NCBI GenBank assembly: GCA_963702995.1
Contig: OY969783.1
Coordinates: 5,952,001 to 6,016,000 of the forward strand
Length of the DNA stretch: 64,000 nucleotides
Direction of reading: 5' to 3'
Source: MFD04580-c1 sp963702995
GTDB taxonomy: Bacteria > Planctomycetota > Phycisphaerae > Tepidisphaerales > Tepidisphaeraceae
The notes beneath the pieces are model-generated. The model saw only the letters and a list, made by a program, of their open reading frames with translations. It was not told the origin of the DNA and searched no databases. A program made the translations under genes and the position numbers. Positions within the stretch are counted from its first letter, which is position 1. Every line of letters begins with the position of its first letter. Positions 9,786 to 19,948 of the stretch are shown here, one piece after another.

Positions 9786-10212
9786 AGATGATCTCCGAAT
9801 GAACCACTTACCGGCCCATACATCAGGGCCCGATCGAACCATACATTGCCGCACCGCTCCCGGTCGGCCGGGCCGAAAGGCCCCGGCATCTCATCATCGG
9901 CCGACGAGAAGCGAGGGTTTGTCAGACGTTTAGCACCCTTATGGAAACCCCGAAACGCCGCGCGCACTGTGGGACGATCCGTCTATCTCAAGACGTCACA
10001 GTCCCTTCAGTCGTTACAGACCGACGTGGAGCTGGGGAAGGCAGCGAGGTTATCGGCGGTGCTGGGCACGGTGGCGGTTATCGGCCGGACGGCAGGCGAT
10101 CGGCGCGATCAGGGCCGGTGCGCACTAAAAACGTCGGCCGCCAGCCGGCGTGTACCGGGCGGCGGCCGACGTGGTGGAAGACGGCGATTCTCAGGACGGT
10201 CTGCGGGTGATA
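9786..10212. other. Intergenic region, no gene recognised
   Basis: 427 bases between the start of the FN3/PA14 protein and the end of the beta-helix protein, both on the minus strand. It should hold the promoter of the FN3/PA14 gene. I see no convincing small gene, RNA or clear sigma-70 boxes; open frames here have no recognisable protein character. Confidence 0.4.
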
Positions 10213-11889
10213 TCACCCGGTGAACTTGAACGACCACGTTGCGCTGCTCGTGCTCCCGAGCGGGTTCTTGGCGACAACCTTCCAGGTGTGCGTCGCGTTC
10301 TTGGTGAGCACCTTGGTGAGGCTGTACTGACTGGCGGTGACATTCCCCAGCAGGACATTATCCACGTAAACGTCGTAAGAAGCGGCGCCGGTCGTGTCGG
10401 CCCAGTCGAGAAGCGTCGGCTCGGTCTTCAGGGTTGTGGTGCCGGTGGCGGGGCTGGGGGTCGCCGGGGCGGACGGGAGCTTGGTGTAGATCGTGAAGGC
10501 CCAGGCCGGCCCAAAGCTCGCGCCGGCCGCGTTCCGAGGCTTGACCTGCCAGTAATGCGTCGTGTTGGCTGTAAACGCGATGGTGGGCTTCCACGAGTTG
10601 GTCGCCACGGTCGCAACCAGCTTTGTATCAATGATGATGTCGTAGCTCGTCGCCGTTGGCGATGCCGACCAGGTGAAGACGCTCGGCTGTGCCGTCAGCG
10701 CCGCGAAGTTCCCCGGGCTCGGGTTCGTCGGCAGTGCCGGCTTGGTGGGAGTCGGCGTCGGTGTAGGAGTCGGGGTCGGTGTAGGAGTCGGTGTCGGCGT
10801 CGGAGTCGGCGTGGGTGTTGGAGTCGGGGTCGGTGTAGGGGTCGGTGTAGGAGTCGGCGTGGGCGTCGGTGTTGGTGTGGGCGTTGGAGTCGGCGTGGGC
10901 GTTGGAGTCGGCGTTGTGCCACCCGATACAACGACCAGCTTCGGAGAGGTGGTCGTGCCGCTCTCCTTGCTGCTGAAGACGGCAAGGCTCTTGGTGATCG
11001 CCGTCCCGTCCAGGGCGAAACTGACCGACTTAGCGCCAGCGGCCGCCTGTGCGGCGATATAGCTGGAGACGTCAAGCGTGTACACCTTCGCGGCCGTCCC
11101 CGTGACGGTAACGCTGCCGATCTTCGCTCCGACCGGCGGCGCGTTCTTCTGGTTGATCGTCGTTTCGGCCCATGGCGTCGTCGGGACGCCATTGACCAGG
11201 GTGGGGACGCCGAAAACGCTCACCGCAAGCGAAGTTTCTGTCGGATTGGCCGCAAGCGCACCGGTGAGCTGAAGCGTCGCCGTCGTGATCGACGACAGGC
11301 CGTTGAGGCTGAACAAGAGATAACCGTTGCGAACCAGCCCGGTCCCGGCCGTCGCGCTCTTGACCTGGATCTGGGTCGAAGTACCGAAATTCACGCCGGC
11401 CGACGAGCCGTCCTGGGTGTAGGCGTCGGCCGTGGGGGTCAGGGTGGTGGTGGTCGGCGTCGCGGTCGGGACCGCGACGTTGAAGCTCCCCGCGAACTGT
11501 GCGGCCGACAGGTTCCCAAAGCTGTCGCCCACTTGCTGATCGCGAAGCCGGATCGCGTACGTTCCGTTCGCCGCCGACGTCCAGCCGCCGGTCGGCGCGG
11601 CGACGGAGTACGTTGCCGTCCGCGGCGTCCCGGGGGCTGTATTGTCAAGCGAGACGAACGTCGCCTGAACGTTAAAGTTGTTCGGGCCCGAGACCAGGAT
11701 GTCGTTCGAATCGATGGTCGATGTATCGACCCCGGCCGCGTCGGTGTAAGTGACCGTGAAGGTTTCGGCGAGCTGCCCCTTTGTCGTGACGGTCGGTCCG
11801 GCGCCGACCGGCACTGGGCCGGTCGCGTCGATCGTGAACGTCCCGGAGGCGCTGGTCGCCATGGCGATCCCGCCCGGCCCGGTGATGCC
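10213..11889 (-). CDS. Beta-helix surface protein, C-terminal segment: CBM96-like domain, Thr-Pro linker, Ig/FN3-like domains
   Basis: C-terminal part of the giant secreted protein that starts at 15827. It stays in the same frame as the segment upstream, from which it is separated only by a TAA at 11890-11892. Seen: an Ig-like repeat (DAAGVDTSTIDSNDILVSGP), a CBM96/DNRLRE-like domain (TPTADAYTQDGSSAGVNFG...VRNGYLLFSL...), a Thr-Pro dipeptide linker of about 55 residues, then two FN3/Ig-like domains with matching TSYDIIID/ASYDVYVD strands. If translated separately, the first usable ATG is at 11862. CBM96-like modules bind polysaccharide, which fits a role outside the cell. Confidence 0.75.
   Translation of the reverse strand, partial: GITGPGGIAMATSASGTFTIDATGPVPVGAGPTVTTKGQLAETFTVTYTDAAGVDTSTIDSNDILVSGPNNFNVQATFVSLDNTAPGTPRTATYSVAAPTGGWTSAANGTYAIRLRDQQVGDSFGNLSAAQFAGSFNVAVPTATPTTTTLTPTADAYTQDGSSAGVNFGTSTQIQVKSATAGTGLVRNGYLLFSLNGLSSITTATLQLTGALAANPTETSLAVSVFGVPTLVNGVPTTPWAETTINQKNAPPVGAKIGSVTVTGTAAKVYTLDVSSYIAAQAAAGAKSVSFALDGTAITKSLAVFSSKESGTTTSPKLVVVSGGTTPTPTPTPTPTPTPTPTPTPTPTPTPTPTPTPTPTPTPTPTPTPTPTPTPTPTPTPTKPALPTNPSPGNFAALTAQPSVFTWSASPTATSYDIIIDTKLVATVATNSWKPTIAFTANTTHYWQVKPRNAAGASFGPAWAFTIYTKLPSAPATPSPATGTTTLKTEPTLLDWADTTGAASYDVYVDNVLLGNVTASQYSLTKVLTKNATHTWKVVAKNPLGSTSSATWSFKFTG
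10748..10915. repeat. Hexanucleotide array encoding (Thr-Pro)n
   Basis: About 28 imperfect copies of a GTCGGN/GTNGGN hexamer on the plus strand, read on the minus strand as an uninterrupted Thr-Pro dipeptide run. It links the CBM96-like domain to the terminal FN3-like domains. The third and sixth positions vary, so the array is old or under selection for the peptide. Confidence 0.9.
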
Positions 11890-12153
11890 TTAGCCGGCCG
11901 CCGGGAGCGACACGGTGTAGACGCCGGTCTTGGTTGTCAGCGGCGCAAGGCCGGTGAGCATCCACGTCGTGCCGTTGTCGATGGTCGTCAGGTTCTCGTT
12001 GCCGGTGAGCAGGTTGGCCCCGCCGCCGGTCGTCAACGAGAGGTTCGACAGGGTGAAGCCGTTCACCGGTTCGTTGAAGGTGATCTCCACGTTGTCGAGC
12101 CCCGGAGCGAAGGGCCCCGTCGCGGTTGTCGCGATGACGGCGGTCGGCGCGGC
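11890..12153 (-). CDS. Beta-helix surface protein, short segment between frameshift and in-frame stop
   Basis: 88-codon piece of the same giant protein. It continues from the N-terminal segment after one base is added to the G-run at 12154-12158 (restoring an APPAAPTAVIA junction) and ends at TAA 11890-11892, after which the same frame runs on as coding sequence. Seen: an Ig-like Big-type fold (VEITFNEPVNGFTLSNLSLT). It is not a gene by itself. Confidence 0.65.
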   Translation of the reverse strand, partial: AAPTAVIATTATGPFAPGLDNVEITFNEPVNGFTLSNLSLTTGGGANLLTGNENLTTIDNGTTWMLTGLAPLTTKTGVYTVSLPAAG

Positions 12154-15100
12154 GGGGGCGCCTGGGTCACATTGATGTTGAACGTGCCCAGCGTCGTCTT
12201 GGGGATGAAGTTGCCGGCCGCGTCGCTGACTTGGCTGGGGAGCAGCGTGACGGTGTAGGTCCCGTTGTTCGCGGTGGTCCACCCATAGGCCGTCGGGGGC
12301 GAGAAAGTGTAGTTCGCGTACAGGTTGGTGCTATCGACCGCGCTGTCGTCGGGGACGTAGTTGGCGAGCGCGCTGTACCCGTTGGGCCCGGTGATCTGGA
12401 TATTGGCGGAGCTGAGCGTCGCCACGCTGGTCCCCGAGACGTCGTCCACGTAATTGACCCCGATGTACTCGGTGGCCTGGGGGTCGGTGATGTCGCTCAG
12501 GCTGGCGGTAGCCACAGGGGGAGCGGTGTCGATGGCGACGACGAACTGGCCGATCCCCGTGACGGTGACGGCGTTGCCCAGGGTGTCGGCAACCTGCCCA
12601 TCCTCGATCTCGACGTTGTACGTGCCGTTGTTACCGACCTTCCAACCCCCAGTGGGCGCCGGGAAGGTGTAGGTCGCGGTCACCGACGTGCCGCTGCCCG
12701 TGAAGCCGGAAAAGGTCGGGACGATCGGGGTGCTGTCAGGCTCGTAGACGACGATGTCGCCCGTTCCAAGCGTCTTGGTATCGACTCCGGTCGCGTCGGT
12801 ATAGGCGACGGAGATGGTTTCGGCCGCCCCGGTGGTGTGGTAGATCGCGGGGGCGGTGGCGACGGCCGACGGGGGATACACGTCGATGTTGACTTGGAAC
12901 GAGGTGATCTGCGTTCCCGGGACGGCATTGCCGTCCAGGTTGGTGACGGCGCCATCGTTGATCGAAACGGTATACACGCCGTTGACGCCGGAATCCCAGC
13001 CTGTGCCGGCGGGCGCGGCGACCGAATACTTCACCACCAGCGGCGACGCCTGCGTCCCCTGCCCGCTGGAAGACAGCACTGTCGCGCTCAACGTGCCGGC
13101 GGGGCCGTTCACCGTCAGGTCGTCGGCGCCGATGGTCGAAAGGTTGATCCCCTTCGCGTCCGTATAGGTGACGGTAACGACCTCATTATTGGAGCTCGCG
13201 GAGGTGATGTCCGGCGCTTTGCCCACGGCGCTCGCGACCGACACATTGACCTTGAAGGTGCCGATGGTGCCGGCGCCGATCCCCGCGTTGGCGACAGTCA
13301 TCACCTCGCCGGCCTGGGTCGCGACGGTATAGGTGCCGTTGTTCGCGTTGGTCCAACCGCCGTCCGGCGGACCGAACTGATACGTCGCGACGCGGACGTT
13401 CCCGTCGGTCGGGTTGTCCACGCTGACGAAGGTGGCCGTTGTCGTGTTGCCGTCCGGCCCGGTGATGAGCAGGTCGTTCGAGTCGAGCGTCGCCACCGAG
13501 ATCGCGCCGTTGGCGGGGGCCTTGTAAGTCACGATAAGCGTCGCGGGGGTGTTGGTCCCCGTTACCGTCGTCGGGGCGATAGTTGCCGTCGGGTTTGTCG
13601 CCGCGATGTTCACCACGGCGGTGCCGATGGGGCCGGCCGCGACGGCCAGCCCGGCCGTGTTCTTGATCTTGTTGGCGACGACCGAAATCGAATAGCTGCC
13701 GTTGCCGCTGGCGTCCCAGGCGACGCCGTTCGGAGCGGGGATGCTGTAGATGGCGGCCGCCGAGGTCCCGTCAACGCTGGGGGTCACGCTAATCAGCGCC
13801 GCCGTCTGGTTGTAACCGTTCGGGCCGGTCACAACGACGCCGCTGGAGTCGATCGTATTCGGGTCGATCGCGTTCCCGTCGGTGTAGATGACCGAGAACG
13901 TGTAGGTCGGGGCGCCGCCGGCGTTCAGCGGCGCGGCGGTCAGGGCGGCGGTCGGCGCCGTCGAGATGATGTGCTGGCCCGAGAAGCCCGCGCTGACATA
14001 CGTCGTGATGACCTTGGCCAGATACTGCGGCCGCCAGAACGTGGAGCTTTCCTGGCGCGCCTGGGCGATCAGATCGTCGGGCGTCCCTGTCCCGCCGAGC
14101 ATCGCGTCGTACGTGCCGGGGCTGGCACTGGCGTTGGGGTAGCCGACAAGCGCGTCCTGAGCGGTCGGCTCAACCTGCGACTTCCAGGACGCGAGCGTGG
14201 TGATGAGGTTGTTGTAGCGGAAGTAGCCCGTCCCGGAGATGTCGCTGGCAAGCGCGTTGTATCGGTTGTTCGCCCAGGTTTCGAACGGCGCGATCACCGG
14301 CCCCGGATGTTCCACGACCGGCGTCTGGCCGGACAACTGGAAGTCGTTGCCGATGACTTGAAGGTTGTGGATGCCGGTGCGGCCGGTCCCGCCATCCTTC
14401 AGCGCCGCGTTGACGGTGATCCCCTTCGTCCATCCGTAGACGATGTTCTGAGTGATCGTCAGGTCGTTCACGCCGACGGCTGTGTCGGGGTTGGTCGTGT
14501 TGCTCCCGATCGTGACCTGAATCGCCGGCTGGCCGTTCTGCCCGTAGGCCTCGTAGATGTTGTTCTTGACCACCGTGCCGCCGCCGTTGGCGATTGAACG
14601 GGTATTGCAGATTTCCAGGCCCCAGCCGCGCAGCGCCCCCGAGATGTCGCGGCTGCCGTAGATCACGTTGCCGCTGATTTCGCCGTGGACGCCGCCGGGC
14701 TTTTCCGGGGCGTTGGTATACCCGTAGCTCATCGCGATCGGGTTGTTGTAGAAGAGGTTGTTGGTGATGATCCCGCCCGCGCGGGCCTGGAGGCCGTGGC
14801 TCGACGCGTTGGAGAAGATGTTGCCGGTGACGACGACGTTCTCGTTGTCGATGTTCAGGTATGCGTTGTGGTTGAAGATGCTCGCGTTGGCGCCCAGGTT
14901 CGAGTAGGCGGCGTCGGTCCAGCCGTTGTGGTCGAAAATGTTCTCCTGCAGCGTCAGCCCCATCACTTCGTTGGCGTAGATCCCTTCGCTGGTGATTTTG
15001 CTTCCGGTGGAAGTGTAGTTGGGGGCGTAGGAGTCAAGGATCTGCGACCGGCGAATCGTGACGTTGGTCGGGTTCCCCCAGGTCGAGAACCCCTGGATCG

Positions 15101-15827
15101 ACATGCCCGAGCGGTAATACTGGAACTGGCAGTCTTCGACGAGCAGGTTCGTGAAGGACCCAAGGACGTTGACGCCGTAGGAGCCGCCGACGGCATCGAC
15201 GTTGAAGCCCGTCGTAAAACCGGCGGGGGGGTTGCGATAGTCGCGAGCGCCATCGACGAATGAGACCCCGAGGATATCGACATCGTGCAGCGCGGGGTGA
15301 TTCGACCCGGACGCCTGGTTCGTGAACCCGCTGCTGATCCCCGAGTCGATGATTGGCCGCGCGGTCGAGGGATGGGCCGGGTCGGTGTAGGCGCCGATGA
15401 CCATCGGCTGATCGGCGTTGACGCCCGACAGCGTCCAGTTGTTCAGCATGCCCGAAAACGTGTCGCCGCGGCGGAAGAGCAGGAAGTCGGGGGAGTTGTT
15501 CCGCAGTAGCGCCCGGCCGACGGAAATGGATTTGACCGGGGTCGCGGGCGATAGCCCGTTGTTCGAATCGCTACCGGAATTGCTGACGTAGACCAGCCGC
15601 GAAACCCCGGCCGTCGGCGTCACCACCGTGAACCCGTTCACATCGTGCGAAACCGAGAAGTGAGTCCGACCTTCAAGCGATTCGAGGCCCAAGTCTCGGG
15701 CACCGGGGCTCCCGGCCTTTGACGCCGCGGAGAGCAAAGCGTGAGCTGGGGTTGACAGAGGACGAAGAGTGGGGCGACGGTTGCACCGTGGGCGCACGCT
15801 TTTCCCGCGCGTCGAATTCGATCGCAT
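12154..15827 (-). CDS. Giant surface protein: LEPR-like motif, parallel beta-helix, Ig-like repeats (N-terminal segment)
   Basis: Large secreted protein. Seen: an Arg-rich N-terminus with LESLEGRTHFS, a divergent LEPR-XLL-type motif; a right-handed parallel beta-helix of about 500 residues (SDSNNGLSPATPVKSISVG, followed by many N-rich turns such as NNLFYNN and GNVIYG), as in pectate-lyase-like or polysaccharide-processing proteins; then at least five copies of an Ig-like repeat with the pattern VTYTDA.G(I/V)....L...DL.(V/I).GP and WD/WT..NNGTYTV. The frame ends in shadow sequence after position 12158. ATG at 15827 was chosen because the motif follows within 60 residues, as in related proteins. 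Confidence 0.8.
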
Positions 15828-16402
15828 GAATACATCTCCCGGGTGTGCATAGGTACAAAGAGCGCAGGCCGTCTACGACCGGCACGCCGCCTTGAGCACC
15901 ATAGCCTCAAAAGTACGAAGAAGCCCGCCGAAGGCGTGGCTCGTTTCCTTGAAGAATCTAGCCCATTGATGATACCGGCCGTCAGCCCCACTACAAAAAA
16001 AACAATGGGCGCAAAGTAGTTTTTTTTCGCCCATTTAGCCGCGTGGAACATCCGCGGCTCGGGACGGCAGGCAAACGTCCAAGAAGGCGTCCCGCCGCTT
16101 GCCCGCTCAACCGATCGCCGCAAGCAGGCACGGAGTTATCGGGCCCCACGCGGCTCCGCCAAGGCGAGGCGGCCGTCCATCATTCGTCACGTCCACCAAA
16201 CCCGCACGCCGGCATAAGCTGGCCAAACCCATCGAAGCAGCCGCCGATGGTTATCGGATGCTCCAGCGGGGCCGCACCGGCGAGCGGCAACCTTCCGGGC
16301 AGGCCGGCTCAACAATTCGGAAGGGCGAACACGTCAGCGGGCATCCGTCTTGCTGGGCGTTCGACGCCACGGCCCAACGCCTGTCATCAATGGAGCGGAC
16401 TC
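15828..16402. other. Divergent intergenic region with A/T-rich inverted repeat
   Basis: 575 bases between the divergently transcribed beta-helix protein and the YihY protein; both promoters must be here. An 8-bp inverted repeat (aatgggcg at 16004-16011, cgcccatt at 16028-16035) brackets a T-run, giving a short stem with a T-rich loop next to an A8 tract. This is unusually A/T-rich for the region and may be a promoter or protein-binding element. No gene is visible. Confidence 0.4.
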
Positions 16403-17788
16403 ATGGACGCAGTTCCTGCAAGTGCGACGTCACACGTTGAAGCTAAAAGACCGTCTCGCCTCGGCGCGATCCTGAAATACCCCATGGTGGAGGTCTATTC
16501 GGACGCCGGGAAGAACTGGGCCCGGGACAACGCGACTCGGCTGTCCGCCGCCCTGGCGCTCTACACAATTTTGTCGCTTGCTCCGCTCCTGGTCATCACC
16601 ATCAAGATCGTCGGGGTCGTCGCGCGCGACAAGGCTCAACAGCAGGTCTATTCGCAGCTCACGAACCTGGCGGGGCCGGCGGCCGGTGAGGCGATTTCGA
16701 AGTCGATCAGCCCGACCCTCAAGCCCAACGCGGGGATCTTCGCCACCATCTTCAGCACCATCATCCTGCTCGTCTCCGCCGCGGGGGTATTCGTCGAACT
16801 GCAAGATTCGATCAATACGATCTGGGGTGTAAAGCCGAAGCCGAATCAAGGGATCTGGGGCTTCGTCAAGAATCGCTTACTGTCGATGGCGATGGTCCTC
16901 GGCGTCGGCTTTTTGCTGATGGTTTCGATGTTCGTCAGCACGTTGCTGGCGGCGTTTGCCAAAGACATCGCGGGCAATAGCAAGTGGCTTGCGTTCGTTG
17001 TCGAACTGGTCGTGTCGATCTCCGTTATCTCTCTTCTCTTCGCTTCGATCTACAAGTTTCTTCCAGATGTCAAGACGGCGTGGAAGAACGTCTGGTTCGG
17101 TGCATTTACCGCGGCACTCATGTTCGGGATCGGCAAGTATGGCCTGAGCGTCTATTTCACTCTTGCAGCGCCCACCTCGGCGTTCGGGCTGGCGGGCGCG
17201 CCGGTCGCCGTGATGCTGTGGGTCTACTACTCGGCGTTCATCCTCTTCTTCGGCGCCGAAGTGACCAAGGTGTATACGCTGCGGAGCGACAAACGAGTCA
17301 TTCCAGACGTAAACGCTGTCAAAGTGACAGAGGAGGATCTTGCCCGCAAGGGAATCCCGTCCCCCACGCGACTCGATAACGCCCTGGCGGGGCGGCCGCT
17401 CTCAACGCCAGCGGGGGGATGGCCGAAACGCCCACGCCCCGCGACGGGTTCGGCGGGGTTCCGTCCGCTCGATTACCTCGTGGCGGCAGGCGGCGTGGCC
17501 GTGGGGGCGGTGGTCGGAAGTGTCGCCGCAAAGTATGCGGCCGAGAGCCCGGAGGAACGGCTTCGCAGGCGCGCCAATGCCGAACTGCTGCGGGAGCGAC
17601 TTGAGCACGTTGAGGGGAAGGTCGGTCGGGTTTCGCGACTGCATCAACAGGTGGCGGACGTGGGGCTGGCCGAGCGGATCCATCGCATTGAAAGCACGCT
17701 CCGCCATGCGCGGACGAACGTCCAGGCGGAAGAAACCGGCCGCCCCGTCTGGCTTGTCCGCTTCGGCGACTGGTTGGGCGGCCGGTGA
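16403..17788 (+). CDS. YihY/BrkB family inner-membrane protein with coiled-coil tail
   Basis: Membrane protein of the YihY/virulence factor BrkB family, 461 aa. Seen: the family start WARDNATRLSAALALYTILSLAP, several hydrophobic helices, and the C-terminal core ending SAFGLAGAPVAVMLWVYYSAFILFFGAEVTKVY (diagnostic residues WVYYS and GAE), all within residues 1-300. A further ~160 residues hold a hydrophobic Gly/Ala segment (VAAGGVAVGAVVGSVAAKYA) and a charged coiled-coil-like stretch, longer than typical family members. The transport or structural function of the family is not settled. ATG 16403 is chosen; the upstream part of the open frame is non-conserved. Confidence 0.85.
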   Translation: MDAVPASATSHVEAKRPSRLGAILKYPMVEVYSDAGKNWARDNATRLSAALALYTILSLAPLLVITIKIVGVVARDKAQQQVYSQLTNLAGPAAGEAISKSISPTLKPNAGIFATIFSTIILLVSAAGVFVELQDSINTIWGVKPKPNQGIWGFVKNRLLSMAMVLGVGFLLMVSMFVSTLLAAFAKDIAGNSKWLAFVVELVVSISVISLLFASIYKFLPDVKTAWKNVWFGAFTAALMFGIGKYGLSVYFTLAAPTSAFGLAGAPVAVMLWVYYSAFILFFGAEVTKVYTLRSDKRVIPDVNAVKVTEEDLARKGIPSPTRLDNALAGRPLSTPAGGWPKRPRPATGSAGFRPLDYLVAAGGVAVGAVVGSVAAKYAAESPEERLRRRANAELLRERLEHVEGKVGRVSRLHQQVADVGLAERIHRIESTLRHARTNVQAEETGRPVWLVRFGDWLGGR

Positions 17789-17801
17789 GCGCTCGCGTGA
17801 G

Positions 17802-18656
17802 TCACTTGCCTTGAATGGGCGAGACACCGCCCTGTTCCACGCTGGAATCGTTTTGAGCGGCCGCACTTTGGAGGGCGGGTTCGACGAGTTGAATGGATTC
17901 ATCCTGCGGCGCGGGGCCGGCACCGGGTCGGCGTCGGAAACGAAGTTCCGGCAGCCGCAGGACCGCCTGCCGCAGCGCCTGCTCCCAACGTGTGCGGATC
18001 TTGGCCAGGTCCAGGTCGTCGGCCGCGAACCGACGGTGGCGGGTAATGTCGAGTTCGTCAACGGAATAGGCGAGCAGATCGATCGGCGCTCCGACGGTTA
18101 CGTTTGACTTCATCGTGCTGTCCATCGACAGCAGGGCATATTTCGCCGCTTCCTCGAGCGTGGTGCGATCGTACTTGATGCCGCGGTCGAGGATCGGCCG
18201 CCCGTACTTTGTCTCCCCAATTTGCAGGTATGGGGACTCCTCGGTTGCCTGGAGCGGGTTCCCCTGGGGGTAGATCAGGATGAGGTTTGGCGCCTCCCCT
18301 TTAACCTGCCCGCCGAGCATGAGGTTCACGTTGAATTTGTAGTCATCCCGCTCCAGCGCCGAGCGATCCAGGTCGGACACGCGGCGGACCTGATCGCCGA
18401 TGACCCGGGACGCGTCGTAGAGCGATGGTGCGACCGCCAGGCCGCGGCCGGCCTCGAAGTCACGCTTGAGCAGCGTGACGACCGACTGGGTCAGCGACAA
18501 ACTGCCGCTCGCCAACAGCACGAAGACCCGCTCCCCAGGGACGACGAACGTGTACATTTTCCGGCACGTGTTGACTTGATCGTACCCGGCGTTCGTACGC
18601 GAGTCGGACGCCATCACCAGCCCATATTTCGTAACGATGCCAAGACAGTAAGTCAT
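17802..18656 (-). CDS. Anbu (bacterial proteasome-homologue) peptidase
   Basis: Proteasome-type N-terminal-nucleophile hydrolase of the Anbu (HslV-related, COG3484) family, 284 aa. Seen: MTYCLGIVTKYGLVMASDSRT, giving Thr at position 2 as the nucleophile after Met removal, Asp in SDSRT and Lys in CRKM as the other active-site residues, and the Anbu segment GETKYGRPILDRG. The C-terminus, rich in Pro/Gln/Ser, is about 40 residues longer than usual. Anbu genes commonly sit with transglutaminase-like, alpha-E and ATP-grasp genes; here two transglutaminase-like genes follow, but not the other two partners. The ATG at 18656 is fixed by the N-terminal nucleophile. Confidence 0.9.
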   Translation of the reverse strand: MTYCLGIVTKYGLVMASDSRTNAGYDQVNTCRKMYTFVVPGERVFVLLASGSLSLTQSVVTLLKRDFEAGRGLAVAPSLYDASRVIGDQVRRVSDLDRSALERDDYKFNVNLMLGGQVKGEAPNLILIYPQGNPLQATEESPYLQIGETKYGRPILDRGIKYDRTTLEEAAKYALLSMDSTMKSNVTVGAPIDLLAYSVDELDITRHRRFAADDLDLAKIRTRWEQALRQAVLRLPELRFRRRPGAGPAPQDESIQLVEPALQSAAAQNDSSVEQGGVSPIQGK

Positions 18657-19056
18657 TGCCGGACAATCCTTTCGTCCCTTCAGCACGCGGCGCGAAGATC
18701 GTCGCCCGCTCGTCGCGAAGGCCACCGGCCTCCATCCAACGTCGCCTTCGGGGTAGCGGGCTTGCCGAAACGTGCTGGAGTCGCGTTCGCGTCATCGTAT
18801 CAGAGCGGTGCTGGTTTTCGATTCAAGCTAGCGTTAAAACTGCCGAATTCTGGCTGGCGCGCAGGAACCGCCTGCGCCTCGGTCCGGTCCGAGTTTTGCG
18901 GTGCTCGGCCGCCAGGCTCGCAATTGGGCGTGGCGAGTCTGCGAATTCGCGTTTCAATCGCTTCAAAATTCCCGCGTTGACGGCGGCTGCCCGGCGCAGC
19001 TACCGTGGTTCGCACCAACCGCCGGACCGGGAAACTGAATTGGCCCGGAAGGCATC
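18657..19056. other. Divergent intergenic region, no gene recognised
   Basis: 400 bases between Anbu (minus) and the transglutaminase-like gene (plus). It should contain the two divergent promoters. I see no RNA gene or strong repeat. Confidence 0.4.
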
Positions 19057-19860
19057 ATGCTCATCAAAATCGGCTTTGAACTCAGCTTTAACATCCCAGC
19101 CCCCGTTCCGATGCTGCTCGTGCTCCACGTGCACCCCGAGCAGGTGCATAAGCTCCAGTACCTGGAGCACTTGTTGGTCGAGCCGAACGTGCCGGTCTAT
19201 ACCTTCATTGACGGTTTCGGAAATCGGGCCGCCCGGATCGCCGCCCCGGCCGGAGCGCTGCGAATCTCTTACAGCAACCTTGTCAACGACAGCGGCAACC
19301 CCGAGCCCTCGATCGAAGGCGCCTACGTACACCCGGTTGAAGAGTTGCCGCCCGACATCCTCCCGTTCCTTCTGGCCAGTCGGTACTGCGAAGTTGATCG
19401 GATGACCCAGACCGCCTGGGACCTTTTCGGGTCGATCCCGCTCGGCTGGCGCCGAGTGCAGGCCGTGGTCGATTGGGCGCACAATCACATCAGGTTCGGC
19501 TACCAGTACGCAAGCCCTTTCAAGACCGCGTACGACGCTTACGGCGAAGGGCGCGGCGTCTGCCGCGATTACATGCACCTGGCAATCACCATGCTGTGCG
19601 CCATGAACATCCCGGCCCGATACGCGACCGGCTATCTCGGCGACATCGGGGTCCCCCAGAACCCGGCCCCGATGGACTTCAGCGCTTACCTGGAGGTCTA
19701 TCTCTCCGGGACCTGGTGGGCGATGGACGCGCGGCATAACGTCCGCCGGATCGGGCGCGTCAAGCAAGCCCACGGCCGCGACGCGGTTGACGTGGCGTTG
19801 ACCACCAGCTTCGGCCCGAGCAGCTTGACCGGCTTCAAGGTCGTCTGCGAAGAAGCGTGA
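19057..19860 (+). CDS. Transglutaminase-like protein, Anbu neighbourhood
   Basis: 267-aa transglutaminase-like (papain-fold) protein of the type found beside Anbu genes. Seen: N-terminal beta region (residues 1-110), then the core with catalytic Cys in GEGRGVCRDYMHLAITM and the Asp segment WWAMDARHNVRRIGR. At the position where many family members have His (DFHAW) this one reads MDFSAY, so the usual Cys-His-Asp triad is not obvious; Ser here may be normal in this subgroup. Likely a peptidase or amide-forming enzyme, substrate unknown. It is transcribed away from Anbu and converges on the second transglutaminase gene. Confidence 0.85.
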   Translation: MLIKIGFELSFNIPAPVPMLLVLHVHPEQVHKLQYLEHLLVEPNVPVYTFIDGFGNRAARIAAPAGALRISYSNLVNDSGNPEPSIEGAYVHPVEELPPDILPFLLASRYCEVDRMTQTAWDLFGSIPLGWRRVQAVVDWAHNHIRFGYQYASPFKTAYDAYGEGRGVCRDYMHLAITMLCAMNIPARYATGYLGDIGVPQNPAPMDFSAYLEVYLSGTWWAMDARHNVRRIGRVKQAHGRDAVDVALTTSFGPSSLTGFKVVCEEA

Positions 19861-19884
19861 GGGCGAGGAGACTCGTGATGCTGA

Positions 19885-19917
19885 AGCGGCCGTCGCCCGG
19901 ATCGGGCGACGGCCGCT
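19885..19917. terminator. 14-bp perfect hairpin between convergent genes
   Basis: agcggccgtcgccc pairs exactly with gggcgacggccgct across a 5-nt loop. It lies in the 88 bp between two convergent transglutaminase-like genes and probably ends both transcripts; there is no clear T-run. Confidence 0.75.
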
Positions 19918-19948
19918 CAGTTTCACGGCGGGCTTCAGTCGTCCTTCT

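Noticed and set aside
10748..10915. Possible CRISPR-like array
   Set aside because: Units are 6 bp with no spacers; it encodes a Thr-Pro run in frame.
10150..14597. Two long plus-strand open frames (to 12258 and from 12231)
   Set aside because: Antisense to the beta-helix protein, extremely Arg/Gly/Asp-rich, no recognisable domains.
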